A stretch of 64,000 nucleotides of DNA. Source: Sepioteuthis lessoniana. Lineage: Eukaryota > Mollusca > Cephalopoda > Myopsida > Loliginidae. The notes under the pieces were generated by a model. The model was not told the origin of the DNA. It made no database searches and saw nothing but the letters and a program-made list of their open reading frames with translations. The stretch covers positions 41,009,354-41,073,353 of the forward strand of contig OY757934.1 in NCBI GenBank assembly GCA_963585895.1. Reading direction: 5' to 3'. A program made the translations under genes and the position numbers. Shown here in pieces: positions 10,745 to 20,320 of this stretch; the first letter of the stretch is position 1; every line of letters starts with the position of its first letter.

Positions 10745-11429
10745 GTAAACTGTTATGTTTTTTTTTTTTTTATAAATAAATAGTTTAGACTTCTTTCATA
10801 ACGACATAGCAGTTATGTTAAAAAATAGTGAGGGGGTCGTCATTGTTGCTGGGACCGGCAAAACAGCTAAGTTTTCCATTTTAAGAAAGATCAAAAACGA
10901 GAAGACCATAAAAAAAAAAAAATCTAAGATAGGATCACCTTGAAAAAGTAATTTGAAAATTTAAATTTTGTTTTTAAAAAACTTAAAAAAGTATTTTTAT
11001 TCCGTGTTTTTTTTTTTTTTCAAGTGAATTTTTAAAAACAATGTTTTTTTCTTTGGGTTGATCCAATAAATAAATTTCCTCTAATACAACTTAACTATAT
11101 TTTATCCACTCAAAAATTTTACAATGAATTTTGAAAGCCTTCGAACCTTTCTACCTAAGATGAAGTATCTGTAATTAAATAGATATTTATTTAATCTATC
11201 AAAAAATGTATGATTAAAACTTCCCAATGTAGGATAACATATTTCCTGAGATTTTGATGTATTAAACAAAATTAAAAGCAATTTTTCATTCAGACTATAG
11301 AGAAAAGTCTTCTTATTTGAAATCTTAAAGGTTTCAAGATTATATTATGGGGAAATGAAATTGGTCTTTCTTTAAGTTGTGCTCCATCCCAAACCAGAGG
11401 TCTTTTGGGTGGAAAATTAAAATTAAAAA
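10745..11429. other. AT-rich stretch, nothing recognised
   Basis: Homopolymer-rich AT sequence without supported coding content. Confidence 0.5.
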
Positions 11430-11650
11430 TAAGGTTGTCACTCCTTGAGCCTCAAGAGGCTGTCTTCCCAGGCTCTCACCAGCATTAGCAAGGCTCGGTT
11501 TATCGCCTGACGCCCGAGGCGCCTCTTTTTAGGGAGATGCCAATGGGGCCCTTTGTATTTTTGGAGGCACCGGGCGTGTCTGGGCTACAGCCCTGTGCCC
11601 GGCTCCCACGTTAAAAAGGCCTTGAGCTACACTTTGACATGGTGGGATGG
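11430..11650. other. GC-richer island of unknown nature
   Basis: A sharp compositional change relative to both flanks, with words such as CCTGACGCCCGAGGCGCC. Short inverted motifs (GAGCCTCAAGAGGCT) are present. No tRNA fold, ORF or second copy in the window was recognised. It may be a repeat not otherwise represented here. Confidence 0.4.
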
Positions 11651-11799
11651 CGAATAAATACCATTGCCGGCACTTCAGTCATAGCTGGGCCGTTACACTC
11701 TTAGTTCAAAGCGATTCTCTTATCGTTCTAGGCAAGATTGTAATGTTAGCGATAGTAACAATCTTCGTTGACTTTTCTTTTGTGTTTTTAAAATTCATT

Positions 11800-11852
11800 T
11801 TGGTACATCAACCATTTAAGGTTACTTAATGCCAAATCCATTTTTATACATC
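11800..11852 (-). mobile_element. SINE-B 3' fragment
   Basis: The plus strand reads GTACATCAACC...GTTACTTAATGCCAAATCC, the reverse complement of the SINE-B 3' body. A second, closer copy lies at 12932-12992. Confidence 0.6.
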
Positions 11853-11962
11853 TAAACAGTTCTATTTCAAACAATTCACTTTTGTATGAGTATATTTTTT
11901 TTGTTTACACACTGTTAAATGTCAAAACAGTTCTATTTTAAACAATTCAGTTGAGCATAAGT

Positions 11963-12205
11963 ACACATTTTAGTTCTACTTAACCCATAGGTAAGACCCT
12001 ATCAGGTGTTGCCTCTCCGGGGCCAGAGTGGACCTGGGAGCGATGGCGATAAAGGGGTACTCTGCATTCCCCCAAACTCCAGCATTACTGGAACCTCAGA
12101 ATCAGATTGTTTAGTGTCATATCCAGCATATTCGTTGGGGGGTGGTCTTATTCCTCTGCAGAGAAGCAGTTGGTGTATTCCACTGCCCCTGCCCGAAAAT
12201 ATTGT
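11963..12205 (-). mobile_element. family D repeat fragment
   Basis: This matches the reverse complement of the repeat at 14573-15312: AACCCATAGGTAAGACCCTA, CCAGAGTGGACCTGGGAG and TTTAGTGTCATATCCAG. The opposed 76- and 68-residue frames across it merely read through this repeat. Confidence 0.75.
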
Positions 12206-12931
12206 CAAACTTTTTATTTACCCTTGTAAAAGGTAAATAGGGATGTATTTTAAAACTAGATCTAGAAAAAAGATTTTTCATTTTAACCATTTATATTATT
12301 AATTGTTCAGAGATTGGAACAGTTTTGTTTTAAGAATGTTAGGGGTACTAAAATAAATCTTCATTAACTTTCATTATGACATACAAATCACTTTTATGAA
12401 CAGCATTTGATTTTGTTTTGTGGTTATTTCTGAATAATTGAACACAAATAGAGCCGAAATTGATGCAAAATGGACTTGAAATGAATTAGTTATATTGATT
12501 TGAAAATTCATTTTGATTGTTTTTCATTTGATTTATTTGTTTTTGTACGTTTTGTTGCATTCATCAAAAACCTTGTGGCAATGTTGTATTACGGGATGTC
12601 GATGAAGACAAGCAGAAACAAAGACGAAATGAAGTGATGACAACGAATTCATAAAAAAAGAAAAAGTCGGACAAGTAGTAATAAAAAAAATATCATTAAT
12701 TTCATATCTGTGTTTCGACCTCTCTCCGGACCGATCTCAAATCAGGAAGACGTGAAATGGTATCATAAATCTTAGCCCATCTCTAATAGGGTGGGGCAAG
12801 CAGTTTTGATAGCTCCTAAATGTAAGCCATTCTTTGTTTTTCGCCAGTATTTAACAGTCAGATCCTTTTCAAAAATCCTCGCATGTGACCGTTTCTTGCA
12901 CCTATTACGAGAGTTCCCGAGATCAGTTGGT
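12206..12931. other. AT-rich stretch, nothing recognised
   Basis: No supported gene or element. There is an A-rich tract near 12650-12690. Confidence 0.5.
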
Positions 12932-12992
12932 TGTTTGGGTTTTATGGCATATCAACCTTTGTAGGTTATTTAATGCCAAATTCATTTTTATG
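12932..12992 (-). mobile_element. SINE-B 3' fragment
   Basis: Reverse complement of the SINE-B 3' end, with GGCATATCAACCTTTGTAGG and TTATTTAATGCC. Confidence 0.65.
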
Positions 12993-13980
12993 AAAATCGT
13001 CAGTTCTATTTCAAACAATTCAGTTTATCATGAGTACACAGTTTAATTGTCCAAAACATTTCTATTTCAAGCGATTCAGTTTATTCAAATAGTTCTAATT
13101 CAGCTTATTCAGTTTAGTATAAGTACGGATTTTCTTTACACACAATTAAATATAAAAACAGTTCTATATTAAACAATTCAGTTTAGTGTAAGTACAGTTT
13201 CAATATCAAAAACACTTCCATTTCAAACAATTCAGTTTAGTATAAGCCCGCAGTTTAAATGTAAGTACAGTTTAATTGTCAAAAACATTTCTATTTTAAG
13301 CTATTCAGTTTACTCAAACAGTTCTATTTCAAACAATTCAGTTTAGCATAAGTATACAGTTAGTTCTATTTAAACCATAGATAGGGTACTATCAGGTGCT
13401 ACCATTCCGGACCAGAGTGGACCTGGGAGCAATGGGAATGAAAGAGCATCTCTTGAACCTCATCAACAGATTGTTTTGTGTCATATCCAGAACACTCGTT
13501 TAGGAGTTTTTTTTTACCCCTCAGCAGAGGTGCAGTCGGTGTATTCTACTACCCCAGCTGACTGGGCAATACATAGAGTTAATGTGAAAACAGTTTTATT
13601 TCAGATAATTCAGTTTAGCATAAGTCCACTGTTTAGATGTCAAAACAGTTCTATTTCGAGCAACTCAGTTTAGCATGAGAATGCACTTTAAATGTCAAAA
13701 CAGTTCTATTTTAAGCAATTCAGTTTAGCATGAATACGCAGTTTAAATGCAAAAAACAGTAAACTCAAACCAGAGTTTTGTTCTATTTAACCCATAGATC
13801 GGGCCCTATCAGGTGCTACCATTCCGTTCCAGAGTGGACCTGAGAGCGATGGCAATAAAGGGGTACTCTCCATTCCCCAAAGCTCCAGCATTACTAGAAC
13901 CTCACCATCAGATTGTTTAGTGTCATATCCTGGACACTTGTTTCGAGGGAGGTCTTACCCCCCTGCAGAGAAGCAATCCC
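12993..13980. repeat. tandem array of about 55 bp units derived from family D
   Basis: About a dozen units carry AACAGTTCTATTTCAAACAA followed by TTCAGTTTAGCATAAGTA and CAGTTTAAATGTCAAA. They are interleaved with two larger minus-strand D segments at about 13362-13568 and 13775-13980. The AGTTCTATTT core equals the reverse complement of AAATAGAACT inside full D copies, so the array probably arose by local amplification of part of D. Units are diverged and of uneven length (about 40-60 bp). Confidence 0.7.
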
Positions 13981-14572
13981 GTGATTGACCCTCTGGTTGT
14001 CGGTCACACAGTCGAGTGCTATGTTCACTGAGAGAAAATCAATATTAAAACAAGAATATCATACGCAGATAAATTTTCCTTGATTTTTTCTATCGACAAA
14101 AAGAAGTAAAGAAATAAAAGAAAATGGCGCTAGATTTTTGTACAAAGCAAAAAATAAATTACCTCCTACCCTCTAAAAAGAACAGGAGCAGAGAGCCGCG
14201 TAGAGAAGACTGACAGAGGTTACTTATTCATTTTTCTGTTATTTATTATGCTAGAAAGTCGAATACACTGTACAAATGAAATGCGATTCGGTGTTAATGT
14301 CTATTTAAACGTTTGCAGTCAGCATATCTTTCAAAATAATTTTTGTATCACTAGGAATAAAGATAACAAATTTTCAAAACTTAATAAGTTTCACTTTCAC
14401 TTAAGCAAACAAAAGCAACACAACAAATATATGAATATCGATTTTCTTGTTTGGTCAGAAATTAATAAACACATAACAACATTGATATTTTAAAAAAAAA
14501 TCTGATTATATCGATCTCTCTCTGTTTATAATTTTCATTCCAAAACAGTATCGATCTATCTATCTATCTTAG
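13981..14572. other. unassigned AT-rich stretch
   Basis: There is an 81-residue plus-strand frame at 14248-14493. It is Lys/Asn/Phe-rich with no recognised motif, and I do not call it. A (TCTA)n tract lies near 14550. Confidence 0.4.
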
Positions 14573-14635
14573 TCTCGTGACTGGTTAGTGGAGCTTAGAA
14601 TACGCTGACAATTCCTAGTAGAAGGGTAAGACCCT

Positions 14636-14789
14636 ACTAAAAACGAATGTGAGGACCTCAGGTGGTGTAATAGTTAGCAAGCTAGACTAGCAAACCTTCA
14701 CGAGTGAGTTCGAATCTCATTGGGCGCATCATTCATACGGCGTTGTGGCACATCTGAGCCAAACGTTCAGTAAATTACAACTAAAAACG
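14636..14789 (+). mobile_element. SINE-C with 10-bp TSD, nested in D
   Basis: A 134-bp insert at 14646-14779 is flanked by ACTAAAAACG at 14636-14645 and 14780-14789. It begins with a tRNA-like head: GGTGGTGTAATAGTTAGCAA (A-box region), then GAGTTCGAATCTC (B box). It is much shorter than SINE-A or SINE-B. No other clear copy is seen in the window. Confidence 0.85.
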
Positions 14790-14976
14790 GGTGTCCTGGG
14801 CAGAAGAATACACTGCATCTGATGGTGAGGCTCTAATTTTGGAGCTTTTAAAGGGTGGGAAGTACTTCTTTATTGCCATTACTCCCATGTCCACTCTGAG
14901 TCAAAGGAGTTATATTTGTTTGGGTCCTATCTATGAGTTCAAGAGATCTATTTAAAACCATTCATATTCGGTGGAA

Positions 14977-15218
14977 ATAAGAAACACTAGGGAGGTGTTC
15001 TCGTGGTGTAATGGTTAAAGCGCTGGACTGCGGAATCATAGAAAGCGAGTTCGAACTCCATTAGCGCCATTACGTTCCCTTTCGGACAAATACCCTTATC
15101 CTCCCAGCTATGGGTTAAACACTACCATTACTGTTCTTCGAGAAGAATGGATTTGGCATTAAATAACTCAAGAAGGTTGATGTTATTAAAAACAAACAAG
15201 CAAACATAAGAAACACTA
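14977..15218 (+). mobile_element. SINE-B with 13-bp TSD, nested in D
   Basis: The insert at 14990-15205 is flanked by perfect ATAAGAAACACTA at 14977-14989 and 15206-15218. The head contains CTCGTGGTGTAATGGTTAAA and GAGTTCGAACTCC, a strong B box. The 3' end is A/C-rich (AAAAACAAACAAGCAAAC). Confidence 0.93.
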
Positions 15219-15312
15219 TACAAAATGTAAATATAAGCGTATAATGAACGTAATTCTTCCTCAAGACATAAATGATGAGTTGGCATGTTGTTAGAATCAA
15301 TCAATCAATCAG

Positions 15313-16430
15313 TCGTATGTCAGTATGTTCATATCTATCTATCTATTTATCTATCTTCTCATTTTTCTCATATCAATCAATTAATCAGTTGGTTTTTTTA
15401 TTTGTTTATTTTTCAAGTTTTTCTGTCTCTTTTCCTCCACCGATTAAAACTACACCTTTTCTTGGTTTTTTTAAAAAATTTCTTATCCTTTTCCTCTCAC
15501 GAAACCTGACAGCCTCTCGCAAACCATTTCTTTTCGTCCGTCTGTCTATCTTTCTCCTTTCCCTCTTTTTCTTGTTTTCATCGATCAATTCAGTTTTTGG
15601 TTTACAAGGTAACAAAAATCACTTTCAATAACTGGCCCATCATTTTAAATGTCCTCTGCACGCATGCGCATAGAATTTTTTTTTCTTTTTCTCATCCTTT
15701 TGCTTTCTTGGTTGACGTCTGTCTTGTCTTGTTGCCATGTTTACATTTTCTTTACACTCGTTATCTCTTCTCCAACTGTCACTCCCACTTTCTCAAAATC
15801 AATCTTCACACCAATTTGACAATCGGGAAGTGTACAAATCAAAATTCTCGACAGTGATCTTATTATTCTCTTTCATACGATCTCTTTCGACAGGTTTTAT
15901 ATTTCATGTATTATATCACTATATAAAGATAAAGAATTGAATCATAAGGACGAACACGCATAGCTTGAAATAGACAGACAGACAGACAGACATAGACAGC
16001 CTAAAATCGAGAGATAGACAAAAAGACAGATATGAATAGTCTGATATATATATATAGAGAGAGAGAGAGAGGGAGAGACAGACAGACAGACAGACAGAGA
16101 TAGACAAACAGACGTAAAAAAATCGGAAACAGATATAAAAAAAAAACAAAGACAGACAGATTGATAACACTATCAGACAAACAGATAGATAGATAGATAG
16201 ATAGATAGAAATTGGAATAAATAGATATATAAATGATATAAACAGACTGAGGTACACAGACAGACAGACAGACAGAAAGTGAAAACACACTGACAATGAA
16301 GAGGTGAGATCTTGAATGGTCTGAGTAACTATAAGAATAAGGACAGAGTTTACTGAAGAAAGAAAGAAAGAAAGAAAGAGAACAATTTTGTAGGATTTGG
16401 TGGATTGGAGGGTAGGTCATCCATGTAATT
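15313..16430. repeat. low-complexity region: (TATC)n, CT-rich, (GACA)n, (GATA)n
   Basis: (TATC)n occurs near 15325-15352, CT-rich sequence at 15400-15600, and GACA/GATA/GAGA tracts at 15965-16285, with (AAAG)n near 16355-16380. The serine/cysteine-rich frames on both strands are simple-repeat artefacts. Confidence 0.85.
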
Positions 16431-16579
16431 CCACCCTTACCTGGAGGGTTCCAAGGTTCTGAATCACCCTTAATAATTTTATCTTCCTTTTCTACTTCCT
16501 AACGTCATACAATCACTTAATTCAGCCAAAGAAAAAATTCTGTATCTTTTGACTAAATCACAAAGAACCATTGCAAATA

Positions 16580-16631
<52 letters not shown>

Positions 16632-17144
16632 AAGCGAGAGAGAGAGAGAACATTGTCACGTTAAAAAACGGGGTTTTCCAGTTTATTTTTCTTTCGTGGT
16701 AATGGAGTTCTTTTCTTTTTTTTATATTTATGTTTTCAAGATATTTATTAGCTCAGGTTATTTGTCATATCGGCATAGAATATTACCTGTTATGTAAATA
16801 ATATCACTATACAAGAAATATTACTCATCTACAAAACGCATGTTATTCAAGGATATTTTTTTTTCAATGACTGTTTTATAACAATTCATTTTTACCTTTA
16901 AGAGGTTTAGTCTTTCGTAATCTTCTTCATCAGCAAAAGGGAATATTGGGAAGCCTTAAGAAATTCCACGTGTGTTTTATTGGTAGAAAAGCAAGATATA
17001 TTGTGTTAAGGATTCTAATTTTAACTCGAATGAAATTTGATCAATACAAATCCAAAACTTCTGGGATACTTTTCATATCGGTTTAGGATTTCTACTCACC
17101 TCGAAAAGTAGTTAGATATGAAAGTGTACGACTAGAAAGAGTTG
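16431..17144. other. unassigned AT-rich stretch with (GA)n
   Basis: It contains (GA)n at about 16585-16628. Nothing else was recognised. Confidence 0.5.
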
Positions 17145-17313
17145 AAAAGTTCATAGGCTGAGAAATTCATGTGATGTCTGCTGTTGATGACTTTTTGACC
17201 AATAGGGTCCAAGAACTGCAACACCAATAAGGATCCCAAAGGGGCCACTGTTGAAAAATAAACGTCATTTGGTCACATTCTAACAGAGTATATTGGTTAG
17301 CCTATGAACTTTT
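17145..17313. mobile_element. MITE-like element with 15-bp perfect TIRs
   Basis: AAAAGTTCATAGGCT at 17145-17159 is the exact inverted match of AGCCTATGAACTTTT at 17299-17313. The 169-bp element has no ORF. Its interior (GACCAATAGGGTCCAAGAAC, then ATTTGGTCACATTC) resembles 56655-56850, so it may be a deletion derivative of the R repeat. Confidence 0.7.
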
Positions 17314-17387
17314 CAGTCGTTCCTTTCTATATGATTTCCTGAAAATCTAATTGAACATGTTTAAAAAATAATTACATGATGCTAGAT

Positions 17388-17645
17388 TCAACAATTTTCG
17401 GCATTTTTGTTTAGTATATGAACTAGTATTTTGGAATATTCAAAATTAGATTTGTGATTATTTTCTAAATTATGTCTTACAACAGAATTATTTTTATTTC
17501 TTTTTATCAAGTTCCAATTGTGTTCATAAATTCGTGTTTGAATATTACAGCATGTTTTATCCACGTGTTTTTTTTTTATTACAATCCAGACATTGGATAG
17601 CATAAACACCAGCATCAAATTTAATGTGGGCATTGCTATTCTTAT
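17388..17645 (-). pseudogene. Penelope-like GIY-YIG endonuclease domain, frameshifted
   Basis: On the minus strand one frame begins HIKFDAGVYAIQCLDCNKKK, with the GVY half of the GIY-YIG motif. Translation must then shift frame to continue with QTRIYEHNWNLIKRN, NSVVRHNLENNHKSNFEYSK and ILVHIL. The conserved arginine and EH and the downstream H...NH pattern are those of the endonuclease at the C terminus of Penelope-like elements. The YIG half is lost at the frameshift, so it is inactive. The associated reverse transcriptase is not adjacent, so this is an isolated fragment. The resemblance is to the element type and not demonstrably to the copy at 3985-6740. Confidence 0.7.
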
Positions 17646-18235
17646 AATTTATGATAACACCCCCGTTGGCCGACCCCCGACTATATCAAAGTCGTTAAAC
17701 CAAACTACTCATGGCCAGTTATTCGTCTAGTGGTTTTTTCTCGTTTCCGACCAGGGGTATTACACATTTTTTTACGGATACGGAAAACACAACCGAGAGG
17801 GTGAGAGAAAAAGAACAAACGAACAAACACGGACTTGGGTCAGCTCTAAGCGCAAGAAAGGGGAATCTGTGTGACGCTTTTGTGAAGCTTTCCGTGCATT
17901 TGTAGTCTATCGCGGGCGTGTATTTTGCACGAAACCTCTTCAAAGGCACTAGGAATGCTAACACATCTTTGACTGTCTTCTCTCACTGCCTCCTTCTGCT
18001 GACCGTCCTTCCCTGGACTGCTATCTCAAACCGACTGTCCTTCTCTGCCCTGCTTTGTCAACTGGCTCTCTCTGTCTTCTCTCGGACGTTCCTTCCCTCC
18101 TCCATTTCCGGTCTCGCGGGAGATCTCGCCCTCAGTCCTTTGTGTGGGTTTCGCGCCAAAACAGGCAAAGAGATCGTCTGAGTGGCGCCAACACAAGCAG
18201 AAACGAATTGCTACGCATCGTGTCACAAATTGATT
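17646..18235 (+). mobile_element. GC-richer LTR-like sequence (tentative)
   Basis: This block has elevated GC and is CT-rich (CTGCC, CTTCC, TCTCGG), starting near a TGATAACACCCCC and ending near GTGTCACA. The composition resembles the proven solo LTR at 52142-53173. I could not match a TSD or find a partner LTR. The open frames on both strands (for example 17918-18181 plus and 17719-17964 minus) have no recognisable domain. Confidence 0.3.
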
Positions 18236-18502
18236 ATATTCTCAATTTGTTTTTGAAAAGTTAATAACTGATTTGACTGTAAGGATGTTTAATTTTTTTC
18301 TTTCGATGATGTTTGTTGTTAAATTATTTTGTAAAATGATATATCTGTGTAATGAATTATAGGAAAAGTTATTGTTATAAATTTTTGAAAAATATTTGTA
18401 TTTTGAGATTTTTTTATTTTAGAACATTGTTTAAAGGATTCAGAATATTGAAGTTGTGCGAAGGATCCCCCCTCAAAAACTTCTTGTTTGTGCATTTAAC
18501 AT

Positions 18503-19163
18503 TTAGTGGTATGGTCAGATTTTAATTTCTTGCTTAAATTCTATGTGGATCACCTTTCTGACTCAGTCATGCCAAGTCTTATATTCCTTTTGTCAACTTT
18601 GCTACATTCGCTTATTATGTGATTTATTATTTCATCTCTGTCTCCACATAATTTATATTTGCTATTCTTTTGCATATTATCAATTTTTGATTTCATTAAG
18701 TTGGTCCTTATGTTATTTTCGTGGTGCTATTAACAAGGATTTTTTGTTCTCTTGAGATTTCCCTTTCTTAGCCATGTCTAGGTCATCTCGTGTGCAATCT
18801 TCACAGTTTGTCGCTTGATGTATCCATATGGTTGTTCTTGTTTCCATTTCTGTTTTCTGGATTTTGTTGTTGTACTGTTTGTCCTTAAGTTTTCTTTATG
18901 AAGTCTTTCTTTGCTCTATTTATGTATTTCTCAAGTTTTTGCATTGATGCATCTACGCAGTCATCAGTTCTAGCGAGTACTCTTTTTTCTTCTTTTCTTG
19001 ACGCATACTGTCTGGTTATGTTATCTCCCGGGTGTGAGGCATTGTGCATCGTCATCGATTTACTTGTTCTTTGGTCCATTTGTCGGAGTTCCTCCCTTGT
19101 TCATTTTAAAAATGGTCCAGAGTATCTTAGAAGAGGCAGGGCCCAGGTGTTCATCCTTTTGAT
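18503..19163 (-). pseudogene. LINE-Z reverse transcriptase C-terminal fragment
   Basis: Read on the minus strand from about 19163: NTWALPLLRYSGPFLKWTRE, then ELRQMDQRTSKSMTMHNA, then SHPGDN, then ASRKEEKRVL and DCVDASMQKLEKYI. Below this comes a decayed segment corresponding to the zinc-binding and following regions, down to 18503. This is the post-RT module of a non-LTR retrotransposon family found repeatedly in this window (19317-20115, 36041-40035, 49664-49880, 55325-55770). Several frameshifts are present. It abuts the (TTC)n tract at its upstream end. Confidence 0.75.
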
Positions 19164-19221
19164 GTTATTTCTTCTTCTTCTTCTTCTTCTTCTTCTTCTT
19201 CTTCTTCTTCTTCTTCTTCTT

Positions 19222-19314
<93 letters not shown>

Positions 19315-19316
19315 TA
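19164..19316. repeat. (TTC)n then (TTA)n compound trinucleotide tract, about 150 bp
   Basis: About 29 TTC/CTT units run directly into about 21 TTA units. It lies between two LINE-Z fragments. The TTA part is the reverse complement of a (TAA)n 3' tail of the LINE-Z fragment at 19317-20115. The poly-Leu/Ile frame across it is an artefact. Confidence 0.95.
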
Positions 19317-20111
19317 CTCATTAGAGTTCTTCACATCAGCATTAGCTGATGGTCTTTCACTGGAGTTTGAGTGACAGCAAGTCTTCTCAAGTCTCCAGGA
19401 CTCTTCTCAGAATTCTGGCCGATATCAATAATGCAGTAGTTTGGATGGTCTCCAATTGTTCTGTTATTTACAAGTCCTCCAGTCCTAGTATCAGTTCTTT
19501 GGTCACTGTACCAAGAGCACCGATTACAATTGGTACAATCATCACTTTCATTTTTCACAGTCTTTTTCAATTCCCTAACAAGGTCGAGGTACTTATCCTT
19601 CTTTTCACTAACTTTTAATTTTACTCAGCGGTCAGCCGGGACAGCAAAGTCCACGATTCAGTAATTTTTCACTTTTTTGTTGATTATTATAAGGTCTGGT
19701 CGTCTGGCTGAGATTAGGTGATCCGTTTGTATGTCAAAATCCTATAGGAGTTTGTGCGTTTCATTTTCCCGGATAGATGCTGGGTTGTGCATAGACCATT
19801 TATTCGTATGGTCAAATTGAAATTTCTTGCGCAATTCTCAGTGGATCACCTTGTCTGCCTAGTCGTGTCTAGTCTTATACTCTTTCTGTGCTAATTTATT
19901 GCATTCGCTTATGTGATTGATCGTTTCGTCTCTATCCCCACATAACCAGCATCTGTTTTGTTGCATCTCATCTATTCTTACTTTGATATGATTGGTTCTT
20001 ATGGCGTTGTTTTGTTCTACTACTAGAAGAAATTCAGTTCCTCTCGTAAAGTTTTTCTTTCTTAGCCACATCCACCTTTTCTCGTGTGAAATGTCACTTG
20101 TTAGTCGCTGC

Positions 20112-20115
<4 letters not shown>
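19317..20115 (-). pseudogene. LINE-Z 3' end with (TAA)n tail
   Basis: On the minus strand: a zinc-finger-like CWLCGDRDETINHISECNKL near 19950-19880 (with Cys, Cys, His and Cys ligands as in the RT-associated zinc-binding module), then KEYKTRHD, a diverged middle, ending with LRRLAVTQTPVKDHQLMLM near 19390-19331. The element then runs into (TAA)n, seen as (TTA)n on the plus strand. Stops and frameshifts are scattered. The (TAA)n tail fits a TPRT-type LINE with simple-repeat 3' ends. Confidence 0.78.

Positions 20116-20167
<52 letters not shown>
20116..20167. repeat. (TTA)n microsatellite
   Basis: About 17 TTA units lie at the upstream edge of the LINE-Z fragment. Confidence 0.95.
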
Positions 20168-20171
<4 letters not shown>

Positions 20172-20320
20172 AAGCAGTATTTAAAGGGATATCTACCTCT
20201 TGGGATCCTTTTGGTTTGATGATTTCATAGAGCAGAAACTGAGTCACCAAACGCCATTGACTTTATGTCTATACAATCCTAAATTAAATCTATCTATCTA
20301 TCTATCTATCTATCTCCAGT
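20168..20320. other. short spacer with (TCTA)n
   Basis: (TCTA)n lies at about 20286-20315. No gene is seen. Confidence 0.6.

Larger units (their letters stand above)
14573..15312 (+). mobile_element. family D repeat with two nested SINEs
   Basis: D runs from GTGACTGGTTAGTGGAGC through CTGCATCTGATGGTGAGG and GGGTCCTATCTATGAGTTC to a tail of AAAATGTAAATATAAG and a terminal (AATC)n at about 15293-15312. Removing the insertions at 14646-14779 and 14990-15205 restores continuity with D copies at 28452-28855 and 58868-59222. D has no ORF and looks like a non-autonomous retroposon with a tetranucleotide tail. Confidence 0.85.

Noticed and set aside
14990-15060. Candidate tRNA genes (also at 8860, 14660, 23900, 43290, 48091)
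   Set aside because: Each has A- and B-box-like motifs but continues into a SINE body, is repeated, and in several cases is flanked by TSDs. No clean cloverleaf ending in an acceptor stem was seen.
15919-16420. Minus-strand Ser/Cys/Tyr-rich frames of 125 and 139 residues as secreted peptides
   Set aside because: They translate (GACA)n and (GATA)n repeats and overlap in two frames.
17711-18264. Cluster of 60-90-residue frames on both strands as a CpG-island gene
   Set aside because: The frames overlap on both strands with no recognisable domain or splice structure. Composition resembles LTR sequence.
18898-19374. 158-residue plus-strand frame ending in long Leu and Ile runs
   Set aside because: It reads through (TTC)n(TTA)n and is antisense to LINE-Z. 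Not a gene.
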